Shown here: piece after piece, positions 51,268 to 60,380 of the stretch
Position numbering within the stretch: the first letter of the stretch is position 1
Layout: each line of letters starts with the position of its first letter
Source of the DNA: Saccharobesus litoralis
GTDB lineage: Bacteria; Pseudomonadota; Gammaproteobacteria; Enterobacterales; Alteromonadaceae
DNA: 64,000 bases
Assembly (NCBI RefSeq): GCF_003063625.1
Contig: NZ_CP026604.1
Coordinates: forward strand, 1,178,001-1,242,000
Direction of reading: 5' to 3'
Translations under genes and position numbers: made by a program
The notes under the pieces: generated by a model
Database searches by the model: none
The model's input: only the letters and a program-made list of their open reading frames with translations
What the model was told of the DNA's origin: nothing

Positions 51268-53841
51268 CTAATACGCCACCGGAAAATCACTACGTTTTAT
51301 ACTGGCACCAGCGTTAAACACTCTGTCTTTATCCGCTAACGTATCACCTTCCCACGCGCCGCGGGCAATCGGTGCTGAACCGGTAATACCCACAATTGAT
51401 GTACCGTTGGAGGTTTCATCTACTCCACTTTTCAACCTAAAATTGTGACTGGTTGGGTTTTCAAATACTTGGCTAAATTCAGCTTGGCTCAACTCAGTAT
51501 TGTGCGATTGTTTGATGGTGTAACCGTATGGCGGGTTAGCAATTTCAGCGACATAGTCAGCTAAACTAGTCTCTTCAATTTTCGAAATACTACCTGTAGC
51601 AGATGAACTGTAATTAGGTAAGGTAATAGTCATATACGTGCCGCCCAGCTTATGCGCTTTGCCCGCCATCATAATATTGTTTTTAAAGTTACCGTCAGCA
51701 ATTAAACCGTGAATATCCTTATCTTTATCCGAATGATGCCAAATGTTCATAAAGCTATCGTAGTTGTAAAAAGTATTATTGAAGTAATTAACTGGGCGCG
51801 TCATGCTGCGTGCTCTTGGCCCTAAGTAAATCATGCTGCCATCGGGCTGCACTGCGGTGCCCGGCGTTTTTCGCGTATAGCCAGCACCACTGACGTTGAA
51901 CACCAAGTTATGATGCACAGTGTAATTATCGACGTCTTCCAAATAGAAGGCCTTGACCGTTTGGCGGTTGTAGCTGGGCTTGATATCCATAGCTGGAATA
52001 CCATGAATATCATGGATTTTGTTGTAGGCGATCTCTGTGCCTTTTAGATCGAGATAATTGGTTTTAGCAGTACTTGTCATCATGATCACACCGGCATCTT
52101 CCCCCATCGCCATGGCTTCAAACATATGGTTATCGGTGATGGTCGACTTAACCGACTTAGTGGTGCGGATATGAAAACGCGACGCGCGCCCCATGGTGTT
52201 TTGACTAATTTCGGTATTATTGGCTTCGTTAAAAATCGCGACGGTAAACTGCCCTAACCAACCGATATCTTCAATGATATTGTTATGAATTTTATTATTG
52301 TTACCCGAATTTAAAATAATACCGCTACCCCAAGTATGGGCAATTAAGCTGTTTTCATACACACCATTATCAGAGTTATCAATAACGATACCTTCTTTAA
52401 GAACACCATAGCTGCGACGATATAAAAACGGATGTAAATACTGGAATGAACAACCTGTTACATGTAAATCATCCGAGCTATCAACCTGCATTGCAGCCGC
52501 TTTAACATGAATATTTTCTAAAGTGATATTGTGTGAATTGCTGAGTTGGATCGCCCATTTACGTTTTTTAGCTTCAACCGTTAAGCTATTCATTGAACCG
52601 CTAGCTGGCTTGTAATACAGCTCATTATTATCGCGGCTATAAAACCATTCCCCAGCACGATCTAATACGGCTAAATCAAAAATGAAACCAAAACCTTCCG
52701 GTGAGCTATAGGCATCATTGCCTTTCCAATAGCCATTATTAGTGCCTTTAAAGCTTAAAAGGCGGCTGTCTTCACGCTGAATAGCCGCACCATCACTTGA
52801 GGCAGAAAAGATATTGTTGCGCAATTTGCCAATTAAGCCACGTACTACGGCTTCGTCAGTGAAAGTAACATTGGGGATCTCGCCGATGCCGCCGTGCGCG
52901 GTAAAGGTAACCGTCGAGCGCGAAGAGCTGCCAGCAGGCTTACTCGCATTAGTGATAATGGCGTAACCACTTTGCGGATCCATTGGCTTCATCATTTCGC
53001 CGCTAATATTGTCCGGATAGCGCGCCATTTGTTGGAATTTACCATCAACAAATACTTGGGTGTAATCCGTCTCTATCGAATTGCTATTCAAGCTGGTTTT
53101 AAACACCCCTGGCTTGTTTGGGTCTTCGCTCCAACTGCTGGTGATGAGATCCGCTCCGGATATAGTAACAAGCTCATAGCCATAAGCTTTGATGGCAATA
53201 TTTTGTTTATTGCTAATCGACACTTTTTCACGATAGGTACCAGCGCGCACTAAAATGACATCGCCACTTACCGCTTGATTTACTGCTTGGCTAATTGTTT
53301 GATATGGCATACTCTCGTCACCGGTATTGGCGTTATTACCATCAGGTGCAACATAAATATAGCGACCACTAATTGGTGGCAATACAGGTGGCGTATCGGG
53401 TTGTTGCACCGCCATCACATTGATGGTGACTTTGGCTGCAGTAGACACAGCGCCTTTATCATCGGTAACCGTAAACATAAAAGAATCAGTGCCAGTAAAG
53501 TCATCATTCGGATCATAGCTATAACTGCTGCCTGAACCGCTTAACGTACCATGACTCGGTTGCTGGCTTATTTGATACTTAGACACAATGCCATCGCTAT
53601 CACTACCAACCAACGTCAGCGCCAATATTTTATCTTGGTCGACTTGTTTAGATTGAGCGTGCGCTATTGGCTTTTTATTAACGGGTTGCTGCGGTGTATC
53701 TTCAACCTTATCTCCTCCACTAGGATCAGCACCATTATTATTGTTACTAGACGCACCACCGCCTCCACCGCACGCTGTTAGCGCCGCTAACGCCATGAGT
53801 ACTGTTGCCAACAGCAGACCACGTGATGTTTCAAATTTCAT
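51268..53841 (-). CDS. Lipoprotein right-handed beta-helix enzyme (DUF1565-like), Ig-like domain
   Basis: Protein of 857 residues. Lipobox LTAC with a poly-Gly/Asn linker, then a cadherin/Big-like domain (about 58-145; PIAHAQSKQVDQD to FTGTDSFMFTVTDDKGAVS), then a right-handed beta-helix (about 160-857) that opens with IYVAPDGNNANTG and GDVILVRAGTYREKVSI as in DUF1565 proteins. Conserved stretches shared with the protein at 61662-63869 include FVDGKFQQMARYPD, HTWGSGIIL, EDIGWLGQFTVA, EAMAMGEDAGVIMMTSTAK and YFNNTFYNYD. The fold is used by polysaccharide lyases and some glycoside hydrolases (GH120, GH141 types); I cannot assign the family. A good AAAGGC precedes the ATG. The receptor gene follows after 68 bp, so uptake and cleavage of one glycan is plausible. 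Confidence 0.75.
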   Translation of the reverse strand: MKFETSRGLLLATVLMALAALTACGGGGGASSNNNNGADPSGGDKVEDTPQQPVNKKPIAHAQSKQVDQDKILALTLVGSDSDGIVSKYQISQQPSHGTLSGSGSSYSYDPNDDFTGTDSFMFTVTDDKGAVSTAAKVTINVMAVQQPDTPPVLPPISGRYIYVAPDGNNANTGDESMPYQTISQAVNQAVSGDVILVRAGTYREKVSISNKQNIAIKAYGYELVTISGADLITSSWSEDPNKPGVFKTSLNSNSIETDYTQVFVDGKFQQMARYPDNISGEMMKPMDPQSGYAIITNASKPAGSSSRSTVTFTAHGGIGEIPNVTFTDEAVVRGLIGKLRNNIFSASSDGAAIQREDSRLLSFKGTNNGYWKGNDAYSSPEGFGFIFDLAVLDRAGEWFYSRDNNELYYKPASGSMNSLTVEAKKRKWAIQLSNSHNITLENIHVKAAAMQVDSSDDLHVTGCSFQYLHPFLYRRSYGVLKEGIVIDNSDNGVYENSLIAHTWGSGIILNSGNNNKIHNNIIEDIGWLGQFTVAIFNEANNTEISQNTMGRASRFHIRTTKSVKSTITDNHMFEAMAMGEDAGVIMMTSTAKTNYLDLKGTEIAYNKIHDIHGIPAMDIKPSYNRQTVKAFYLEDVDNYTVHHNLVFNVSGAGYTRKTPGTAVQPDGSMIYLGPRARSMTRPVNYFNNTFYNYDSFMNIWHHSDKDKDIHGLIADGNFKNNIMMAGKAHKLGGTYMTITLPNYSSSATGSISKIEETSLADYVAEIANPPYGYTIKQSHNTELSQAEFSQVFENPTSHNFRLKSGVDETSNGTSIVGITGSAPIARGAWEGDTLADKDRVFNAGASIKRSDFPVAY

Positions 53842-53875
53842 ATTTACGCCTTTGTTGTTTTGAGATGTTTTGTCG

Positions 53876-53895
53876 GTCGGACGTGTATGTCCGAC
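53876..53895. promoter_or_regulatory. Inverted repeat in leader of beta-helix gene
   Basis: GTCGGAC-GTGTAT-GTCCGAC has perfect 7-bp arms (with one extra flanking base on the left) and lies about 35 bp before the start codon. It may be an operator or a 5'-UTR hairpin. Confidence 0.4.
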
Positions 53896-54141
53896 ACAAC
53901 GAAGCCTCAGCTTCGATTTTTAAAATCAATACCTATTATCTAAATATGTAATAGAGCATCATAAGTAACACTTTAAATTTAAATATAATTAACAAAGGTG
54001 TAACAGGTGGGTTTTCGAATTGATTTTGTTTGGGTGATGTAGGGTGATCCGAGTACAACGAGGCGCACCTTTTAGCGAAGACTATTTGGCGATGGCAAGA
54101 ATAGTTTAATGGGAAAATTTCAGGGTAATGCACCGTACACG

Positions 54142-54341
54142 TTGCACTTACAGGGAAGTAAGAAGTGCCGAGTAGTAAGGAACGATCTTCGGTGCACTTA
54201 CAGGGATGTAGGAAGTGCCGAGCGTTCGGGAATAAGCATCGGTGCACCTACAGGGATGTAGGAAGTGCCGAGTAGTAAGGAAGGATCTTCGGTGCACTTA
54301 CAGGGAAGTAAGAAGTGCCGAGCGTTCGGGAATAAGCATTG
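54142..54341. repeat. Tandem array of four 50-bp units in A-B-A-B order
   Basis: Units start at 54142, 54192, 54242 and 54292, with a diverged fifth from 54342. Each opens GTGCACTTACAGGGATGTAG or a near variant, then GAAGTGCCGAG. The last 20 bp are of two kinds: TAGTAAGGAA plus CGATCTTCG (units 1 and 3) or CGTTCGGGAATAAGCATCG (units 2 and 4). GCACTT and AAGTGC within a unit can pair. The true period is therefore 100 bp. Confidence 0.9.
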
Positions 54342-54395
54342 GTGCACCGACAAGCACTTAGCAAGTATGAACCTCCAGAAAAGAAGTCCCGATTA

Positions 54396-54412
54396 GCCGG
54401 TATAAAACCGGC
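54396..54412. repeat. Palindromic element after GST gene
   Basis: GCCGGT-ATAAA-ACCGGC lies just past the GST stop. Read on the minus strand it belongs to the TAGGGCCGGTTTTATACCGG type of short palindromic repeat that is scattered in many proteobacterial genomes. It may end transcription of the GST gene. Confidence 0.55.
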
Positions 54413-54418
54413 CCTACA

Positions 54419-55033
54419 TTAACTATCAGTATCTATTCTCGCATCTAATTCTTGCGCGCGAATATAAGCAGGCCGTTGAATGAGCCGTTGCCAATAGGCT
54501 TCAAACGCTGGGCGTTTTTCAATTAAGCCAAACAACATCCCCATACCGATTTGCGAACCCATATACACATCCAGTGCGGAAAATTTGTTGCCAGCTAGAT
54601 AGTCTTTTCCCGCTAGCGCATTTTCAAGTGTATCTAACACTCTGGCGTAACTACCATAACCAATCGACTGGCTTAATTCATCGGGTACAGTTACACCTAA
54701 CATATTATTGGTCATCGCCGCTTCCAAAGGCCCAGCTGCAAACAGTAACCAACGATAATAATCACCACGATTTGATGGTTTTGGTGCCAATCCAACATCA
54801 GGAAATATATCAGCCAAATATAAACAAATAGCCGCAGCTTCAGTAACCACAACGTCACCATGCACCAAAGCGGGTACTTTACCCATAGGGTTTATTGTTA
54901 AAAATTCAGCATCTTGGCGTGTTGTGCCAGATGCCATTACTGTAGTTTGGTAAGGAACACCCAGCTCTTCTAATAGCCAACGCACAATACTGCCACGCGA
55001 ATTAGGGCTGGTGTAAAAATTAAGATCTGTCAT
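54419..55033 (-). CDS. Glutathione S-transferase
   Basis: Soluble protein of 204 residues. The N-terminal thioredoxin-like domain (about 1-80) has FYTSPNSRGSIVRWLLEELG, NPMGKVPALV (cis-Pro) and the glutathione-binding VVTEAAAICLYLAD; the helical C-domain follows (about 90-200; FSALDVYMGSQI). It conjugates or reduces substrates with glutathione. AGGAGG lies 5 nt before the ATG, a strong start. It stands alone between repeat-rich gaps and shows no tie to the polysaccharide genes. A 22-codon relic of a similar gene lies near 60,690. Confidence 0.92.
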   Translation of the reverse strand: MTDLNFYTSPNSRGSIVRWLLEELGVPYQTTVMASGTTRQDAEFLTINPMGKVPALVHGDVVVTEAAAICLYLADIFPDVGLAPKPSNRGDYYRWLLFAAGPLEAAMTNNMLGVTVPDELSQSIGYGSYARVLDTLENALAGKDYLAGNKFSALDVYMGSQIGMGMLFGLIEKRPAFEAYWQRLIQRPAYIRAQELDARIDTDS

Positions 55034-55185
55034 ATCAACCTCCTAGTTATGTTACGGGGTAACTATTTTGGGTAACTATACGAGGTGACTCCTGACAGCG
55101 TGCTGTCAGTAGCTATGACTTTTGTATCATTTTGTACAGCAAGTTTTAATTTGGTTGATAAGTTATTTATCGAATCACGCTGAAC

Positions 55186-55408
55186 TATAGTCAAAGCGAT
55201 CAGGTTTTAGGGGCAGCCGTCAAAGCTACCGCATCCGTGCTCACGCTCCTTACCTACATCCATGTAGGCAAGCTTCGAAACCCCATGAGCATATGCTCTA
55301 TTATGTGATTGGGGTCGCCTAAATGGATTTAGGTGTTAGAACGACGCAGGAGCCAAAGTCGAGAGTAAGCGCTGACAATAAACCATAAGGCCTGAGCGAG
55401 AAGACTAT
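55186..55408 (-). repeat. MITE-like element, copy 3 (inverse orientation)
   Basis: About 223 bp, opposite to copies 1 and 2. It starts TATAGTCAAAGCGATCAGG and ends CCTGAGCGAGAAGACTATA, so the ends are imperfect inverted repeats and TA flanks both sides, as expected for a TA target duplication. It lacks part of the interior of copy 2. No coding capacity. Confidence 0.85.
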
Positions 55409-55468
55409 ATCTGCGGTTAAATTAAGCTGGTCAACAGGGTTGATAATGTGTGTAAAAAACGCGTAGGA

Positions 55469-55499
55469 AAGTGCCGACTGAGATAACTAGTCGGCACTT
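55469..55499 (-). terminator. Strong hairpin after PL6 gene
   Basis: AAGTGCCGACT and AGTCGGCACTT form a perfect 11-bp stem with a 9-nt loop, about 52 bp past the PL6 stop. No long U-run follows. The arm AAGTGCCGA also occurs in each unit of the 50-bp tandem array. Confidence 0.6.
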
Positions 55500-55550
55500 A
55501 TATCCAAGTATTGACTTTGTATTAGCTCAGAATTATCCAAGCACTACACT

Positions 55551-57809
55551 TTATTCAACATACGGCGCATTTGGCCCTACATCGCTAGCCGTTAGCGGTG
55601 TCGGTTTATTAATAGTTGGTTGCGAGCTTAATACCTGTACTTGCGATGAGCTTAAAGCACCGCCATCAACGGCAATCGCATCGCCCGTTGCATAAGCTTG
55701 GTTATTTGACCAGATATTAGACGCATCATCTGCAACATTGTTAAACAAGATCCCCTGGCTACTAACAACAGTATTACCATCAACCGTGATATTAAATGGC
55801 ATTTTATTGTATCTATCGCCACCCAAGTGAATGCCACCACCAACACTGTCGACAATGGTATTGTTGTAGACTTGAATGTTGCTCGATACTTCATGACTAT
55901 CGTTACCCGTACTGTCTGACGTATCACCGGAATCAATTAAAATAGGACGACGCCAGCTAATACCCGATAAGCCTTCCATATAGTTGTCATAGATTTCATG
56001 ACCTGAACCATACACACGAATACCACCGGTTTGGTAGTTTTCGTCACTCACTTCAACACTAGCCCCAACACCATAGAAGTAGTTACCGTAAGCTTTATTG
56101 TTTGAACCTAAACGGAACGACAGCGAGCCCATTGAGTTTTTAAAGGTGTTATGGCGGAACGTATTGTTGGACGTTTTAACCGTGATAATTTCATTTTCAC
56201 CGTCACAGTTTTCAAACAGATTATACTCAACAATATTGTTGGTGATCACGTCTTGCGAGTCGGCAATGCCCATCGCTATCGCTTCACGATCTGAATCGCC
56301 AGCAGGTGCGCCGCCTGTTTCGAACGGGGCGATAAAGTTAAAGTGGTTACGATAAACATGCAGGTTTTTGGTCATTAACGGATCATCAAACTGAGTTTTG
56401 ATAAAGCTACCGGTAATTTTTGAACCATTCACATCATCAATATTTTTGTTTTTAAATTCGTTGTAACCAATTGAAATGCTGTCACTGGCTTGGGTCGTAA
56501 CAATTGACGACTGACTATTGGCAACATCTTTGTGATCAAAGCTATTTCTTAATACCTTGATATTGGTTGAATTGACAATTTTTAATAAGGTACTTTCTGT
56601 TGATGGTCCAAATACAAAGCCATGTAAGGTGACATTGTTAGTGTTTTTAATGGTAGCGTTAGTTAAGGTGACACTACCTAGGCTGGCCGCACGCACAAGA
56701 ACCGGATAACTAAAATCATAGTTAGATATGGTTAACTCACCTGAACCTGTCACAACAATTTCGTCACCTGCTGAAGCCGTTGCTAATACATCACTAAAGT
56801 TATCGACCGTGGCATTTAAGGTTGCACCGGTTACCGGATCAACATCACCACCTGTTGCACCGCCATCGTTGCCGTTTCCGTCTCCATTTCCGTCACCGTT
56901 GCCATTTCCGCCGTCATCACCGTTGCCGTCAGTACCGCCGTCTGGGCTGACTGCCATCTCGGTAATTGAATTCCAATTGTTGGCACTGTTACCAAAGCCT
57001 ACAAAGCGTACGTAACGAGCATCGGTTGTTGGAATAGCAAAATCTTCTAAATTCGTTGATGAGCCATTGCTAGTTGCGCCAGCAAGAGAGGTTGTCCAGC
57101 TATTGCCGTCGTCGCTAGTTTCAATATCAAAATTAGCGCTGCGTTGATCGCCTTTAAAGAATGCAATACTTACGGTACCAACTTGTTGGCTAACACCTAA
57201 ATCCAGTTCTAACCATTCACCATGACCTAAAGAAGACCAACGAGTATTTAAATCACCATCGAGAACGTTGTCAGCAATATTGCCATCATCGCTGCTGGCA
57301 GTTGCTACAATCTGACCTGTGCCGCCATTCTCACCATTACCATCGCCGCCGTTATCAATAGCTGAAGTATTAATGTCCACCTCAGTAATACTATTCCAGC
57401 TATTGGCACTATTACCGTAACCCACTATACGAACAAATTGAGCATCTGAACTGGTTAGCGCAATGTTCTGTAGTGCTGTGGTACTTTCAGCTTGAACACC
57501 ACTAAATACCGTCGTCCAATTCGATGCGTCTTCTGACGTTAGCACATCAAACGTAGCACTGCGTTGATCACCTTTGTAAAAAGCAATATCAATCGAATCA
57601 ACTGAAAAACTGTCACCTAAATCATACTCTATATATTCACCTGCACCGTTGGCCGACCAACGCGTAGCAAGATCATTATCAGCGGTATTTTCAGGTACAT
57701 TTCCATCATGACTACTGGCGGTTATATTGACGGGTTCAGCCGCATTAGCCGAACTGAAACCTAAAGCGAGCAGTATTGAACTTAATAAAAACGATTGCTT
57801 AGTTAACAT
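55551..57809 (-). CDS. Secreted PL6 alginate lyase with two discoidin-like modules
   Basis: Exported protein of 752 residues. Signal peptide MLTKQSFLLSS to SANAA; two discoidin/CBM32-like domains (about 25-145 and 165-290; TASSHDGNVPENT, NDLATRWSA, SATFDVLTSEDASNW); a Gly/Asn/Asp linker (about 290-320); and a beta-helix lyase of chondroitinase-B type (about 325-752). The PL6 core motif NLFENCDGENEIITVKTSNN with FRHNTFKNS and SLSFRLGSN carries the probable catalytic Lys (about 545) and Arg (about 566). PL6 enzymes cut alginate by beta-elimination, many with preference for MG or G blocks; which is not readable here. AGGGA lies 6 nt before the ATG. The N-terminal ~290 residues are nearly the same as in the PL7 protein next door. 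Confidence 0.9.
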   Translation of the reverse strand: MLTKQSFLLSSILLALGFSSANAAEPVNITASSHDGNVPENTADNDLATRWSANGAGEYIEYDLGDSFSVDSIDIAFYKGDQRSATFDVLTSEDASNWTTVFSGVQAESTTALQNIALTSSDAQFVRIVGYGNSANSWNSITEVDINTSAIDNGGDGNGENGGTGQIVATASSDDGNIADNVLDGDLNTRWSSLGHGEWLELDLGVSQQVGTVSIAFFKGDQRSANFDIETSDDGNSWTTSLAGATSNGSSTNLEDFAIPTTDARYVRFVGFGNSANNWNSITEMAVSPDGGTDGNGDDGGNGNGDGNGDGNGNDGGATGGDVDPVTGATLNATVDNFSDVLATASAGDEIVVTGSGELTISNYDFSYPVLVRAASLGSVTLTNATIKNTNNVTLHGFVFGPSTESTLLKIVNSTNIKVLRNSFDHKDVANSQSSIVTTQASDSISIGYNEFKNKNIDDVNGSKITGSFIKTQFDDPLMTKNLHVYRNHFNFIAPFETGGAPAGDSDREAIAMGIADSQDVITNNIVEYNLFENCDGENEIITVKTSNNTFRHNTFKNSMGSLSFRLGSNNKAYGNYFYGVGASVEVSDENYQTGGIRVYGSGHEIYDNYMEGLSGISWRRPILIDSGDTSDSTGNDSHEVSSNIQVYNNTIVDSVGGGIHLGGDRYNKMPFNITVDGNTVVSSQGILFNNVADDASNIWSNNQAYATGDAIAVDGGALSSSQVQVLSSQPTINKPTPLTASDVGPNAPYVE

Positions 57810-58130
57810 CTTAATTCCCTGTTTATTGTCGTTAAAATTAAACGTTAGGCAAGCGAAAGCACCAAACCAGAAATAACTGACTTGTTGTTAACACTTACGG
57901 GTTGAAATTGGGTTAGTTGTTTTGATTCCGTTAAGAATTTAATAAGGCAGGTTTAGCCTTGCTTGACCTGCGGCAAACATAGTTTGCTGACTTTGCAAGC
58001 ATAAATGCTCGCCCACAAAAGAATAAAATGTAGGTTAGATTTCGATTAAACCACCCAACCTACGATAAATTTGAAAGTCATTACCCCCACCTTGCTAGTT
58101 ACACAAAGCAGGAGAATTTTTTAGTTCAGC
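57810..58130. other. 321-bp gap between PL7 and PL6 genes
   Basis: No gene is seen. It holds a REP-like copy (57981-58020) and a GTAGGTT/AACCTAC inverted repeat (about 58031-58063), and upstream of the PL6 start a region that should carry its promoter. Confidence 0.5.
57981..58020. repeat. REP-like dispersed repeat, copy 4 of 4
   Basis: TTTGCTGACTTTGCAAGCAT followed by AAATGCTCGCCCACAAAA; the same core as the copies near 33,190 and 43,500. Confidence 0.7.
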
Positions 58131-59819
58131 TTATTGATGGTCTACCCAGAAATCGTAAACAACCACTTCACCATAGTTATCAGGATCATCTGTATAGCTT
58201 CCCTCTTTTTCAGAATTACTTTGCGTATAGTTACCTATTTTAAAGTAGGACTCGCCATAGCTAAGATCCATCAAGTAGTCGTTTGAGCCATCTTTAACTA
58301 AGTATTGTGACGCATTGCCAGCGGCATATGCACTTGCTAGGTTGCCGTCTTCACTGTAGTAAACATAGTGCTTACCATCGATAACTTCGAACATAACCTC
58401 GTGCGTTGTACCTAACACATAGTCGGTTTTAACCGTCACATTGCTGCGAAGCTTACCGCCATTAAAGCTAAGGAATAGATGCTCGTCTTCCAATCTAAGT
58501 ACTAATGAATCATCAATACCTGCTTCTTTGTTACCATGGATTTGCGTCGCAACTAAATGGCTCTTAACAATAGGTAAATGCGTAATCGCTTGTTTTGCAT
58601 AAACCACATGCTTGCCATCTGTTGTCCAATAGATGTCTTTGCTGCCATCAGCTTCACGCTCACGTAATTCAGAACGAATATAGCTAGAGTTAGGCGTTGT
58701 ACCATTGTTACTTCTAACCGGTGCGTAAAAAACAATGCCGTCTTTAGCGTCGTTTACGTAGAAGTACTCATTAGTCGCTTGATATAAGGTTTTATCCTCA
58801 ACACCGTCAGGGTAAGTGATCTTCCATTGATTATAGTTACGCATTAGATCAGATGGGTATTGTGCTGTGCCACCACCATTATCTCCGCCACCATTATCTC
58901 CGCCACCATTATCTCCGCCACCATTATCACCACCGCCGTTATCACCATTAGAGCCACCATCAGCGCTAATTGTTATTTCAGTTAACGAGTTCCAGGTATT
59001 TGAGCTATTACCTTGACCCACATAACGAACATAGCGAGCTTCACTTGTCACAACCGAGAAAGGCTCTAAAGCCGTTGTATTACCCGCACTAGTCGCGCTG
59101 GTTAATACTTTAGTCCAGCTTGAACCATCAACACTGGTTTCAATATCAAAGTAAGTGCTACGTTGATCACCTTTAAAGAATGCAATATTGACTGTACCAA
59201 CAGGCTGAACAGCACCAAGATCCAACTGTAACCAAGCACCGTTACCATTAGCAGACCAACGTGTATTTAAATCATTGTCTAATACGTTTGCTGCAACGTT
59301 GCCATCATCAGCACTTGCCGTCGCAGTGATCGTGACTGGGTCACCGCCACCATTGTTGCCATTATCAACCGCAGACGTATTAATATCGACTTCGGTAATG
59401 CTGTTCCAAGTGTTAGCTGAGTTACCATAGCCCACGATTCGAACAAATTGGCCTTCAGAGCTAGTCAATGCAACATTTTGTTGGCTTGCAGTACTTTGAC
59501 TTTGCACGCCACTGAACACTGTCGTCCAGTTAGTGGCATCAGCAGACGTTAATACATCAAACGTAGCGCTGCGTTGATCGCCTTTGAAAAAAGCAATATC
59601 AAGCGAGTCGATAGAGAAATTCGCCCCCAAATCATACTCAATATATTCGCCGTCACCGTTTGCAGACCAGCGAGTACCTAAATCATTATCTAACGTATTT
59701 TGCGGAACATTACCGTCATGACTGCTGGCAGTAACGTTAACTGGATTAGCTGCATTGGCAGAACTAATACCAAAAGCTAAAAGAATTGAGCTCATTAAGA
59801 ATGACTGCTTAGTAAGCAT
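58131..59819 (-). CDS. Secreted PL7 alginate lyase with two discoidin-like modules
   Basis: Exported protein of 562 residues. I set the start at 59819 (MLTKQSFLMSS), because AGGA lies 7 nt upstream and the PL6 neighbour starts with the same residues; a frame from 59837 would add six residues. After the signal peptide come two discoidin/CBM32-like domains (to about 285), a GGGDN-repeat linker, and a PL7 jelly-roll domain (about 325-562). The three PL7 motifs are seen: RSELRE (near 382), QIH (near 426, catalytic His with Gln) and YFKIGNYTQ (catalytic Tyr near 531). The QIH form is usually linked with G- or MG-active enzymes. It degrades alginate by beta-elimination outside the cell and should act together with PL6. 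Confidence 0.92.
   Translation of the reverse strand: MLTKQSFLMSSILLAFGISSANAANPVNVTASSHDGNVPQNTLDNDLGTRWSANGDGEYIEYDLGANFSIDSLDIAFFKGDQRSATFDVLTSADATNWTTVFSGVQSQSTASQQNVALTSSEGQFVRIVGYGNSANTWNSITEVDINTSAVDNGNNGGGDPVTITATASADDGNVAANVLDNDLNTRWSANGNGAWLQLDLGAVQPVGTVNIAFFKGDQRSTYFDIETSVDGSSWTKVLTSATSAGNTTALEPFSVVTSEARYVRYVGQGNSSNTWNSLTEITISADGGSNGDNGGGDNGGGDNGGGDNGGGDNGGGTAQYPSDLMRNYNQWKITYPDGVEDKTLYQATNEYFYVNDAKDGIVFYAPVRSNNGTTPNSSYIRSELREREADGSKDIYWTTDGKHVVYAKQAITHLPIVKSHLVATQIHGNKEAGIDDSLVLRLEDEHLFLSFNGGKLRSNVTVKTDYVLGTTHEVMFEVIDGKHYVYYSEDGNLASAYAAGNASQYLVKDGSNDYLMDLSYGESYFKIGNYTQSNSEKEGSYTDDPDNYGEVVVYDFWVDHQ
58872..58945 (-). repeat. 15-bp tandem repeat in PL7 linker
   Basis: Four to five direct copies of CACCATTATCTCCGC encode the GGGDN linker. 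Copies are nearly identical, so slippage could change linker length. Confidence 0.85.
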
Positions 59820-60130
59820 AATGTATTTCCTAATCATTTGTTGTTTGAGTATTAACGAAGAGTTATTGAAGAAGGCGCAAAGATTTTTTTAGCGACTTAA
59901 CTTTTAAAGTAACTCAATCCAAACTCATCGTTTTGTGTTGTTGTTATAGCGGTAGTGATCATCATCAGCACAGGATGTGTCACCACTCGTTCACTGACCA
60001 CCAACAATCTATATGACCAATTAAAACCAAACCCTTCCTACCGGCCAAACAAATTATAGTAAACAGCGATTTGATTTATAACTAACAAATAGAGATCTAT
60101 CAAACACAATATTTTTACAAAATAACAACA

Positions 60131-60145
60131 ATTGGACATACCAAA
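60131..60145. promoter_or_regulatory. Possible GntR/FadR-type operator, box 1
   Basis: ATTGGACATACCAAA, an inverted repeat TTGG-acata-CCAA about 310 bp above the PL7 start. It resembles the ATTGGTATACCAAT operators of UxuR/ExuR-type GntR regulators of uronate use. Confidence 0.4.
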
Positions 60146-60267
60146 TGTTTGCAAATACGCTAAAACCCGTATTAACACTGAATTTTGATAGCTTTTAGCA
60201 ATATATTTTAAATAACAAGGCTATATAAGAGTAAATTAAACGTTATAAAAGGATTGACAACTTTAAT

Positions 60268-60282
60268 ATTGGACATACCAAT
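60268..60282. promoter_or_regulatory. Possible GntR/FadR-type operator, box 2
   Basis: ATTGGACATACCAAT, with perfect ATTGG/CCAAT arms, 137 bp from box 1. The repeat of the same 14 bases at two nearby places in a gap makes a binding site more likely than chance. Confidence 0.45.
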
Positions 60283-60380
60283 AAAACTTACAAAACAGCT
60301 TATTTCACTGTTACATTTTGCCAATTTGCAATTTGGCTCACATTTGTAGGATGGGGTAATGAGCTCGGTGAACGTTTCCT

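Larger units (their letters stand above)
53842..54418. other. 577-bp gap with hairpin and tandem array
   Basis: No gene is supported. It holds a leader hairpin next to the beta-helix gene, about 240 bp of plain AT-rich sequence, a 200-bp tandem array, and a small palindrome after the GST stop. Confidence 0.6.
55034..55550. other. 517-bp gap with MITE-like copy 3 and a hairpin
   Basis: No gene is seen. Apart from the repeat (55186-55408) and the hairpin (55469-55499) it holds the GST promoter side (55034-55185), where I could not fix promoter boxes. Confidence 0.6.
59820..60380. other. Upstream region of PL7 gene
   Basis: No supported gene. It should hold the PL7 promoter near 59,830-59,950. 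Farther up are two ATTGGACATACCAA boxes. The rest is AT-rich and without features I can name. Confidence 0.5.

Noticed and set aside
53936-54247. 103-residue minus-strand frame
   Set aside because: It runs through the 50-bp repeat array, has no ribosome site and reads as low-complexity translation of the repeats.
54142-54341. CRISPR array
   Set aside because: The units are contiguous 50-bp tandem repeats without unique spacers, and no cas genes are near.
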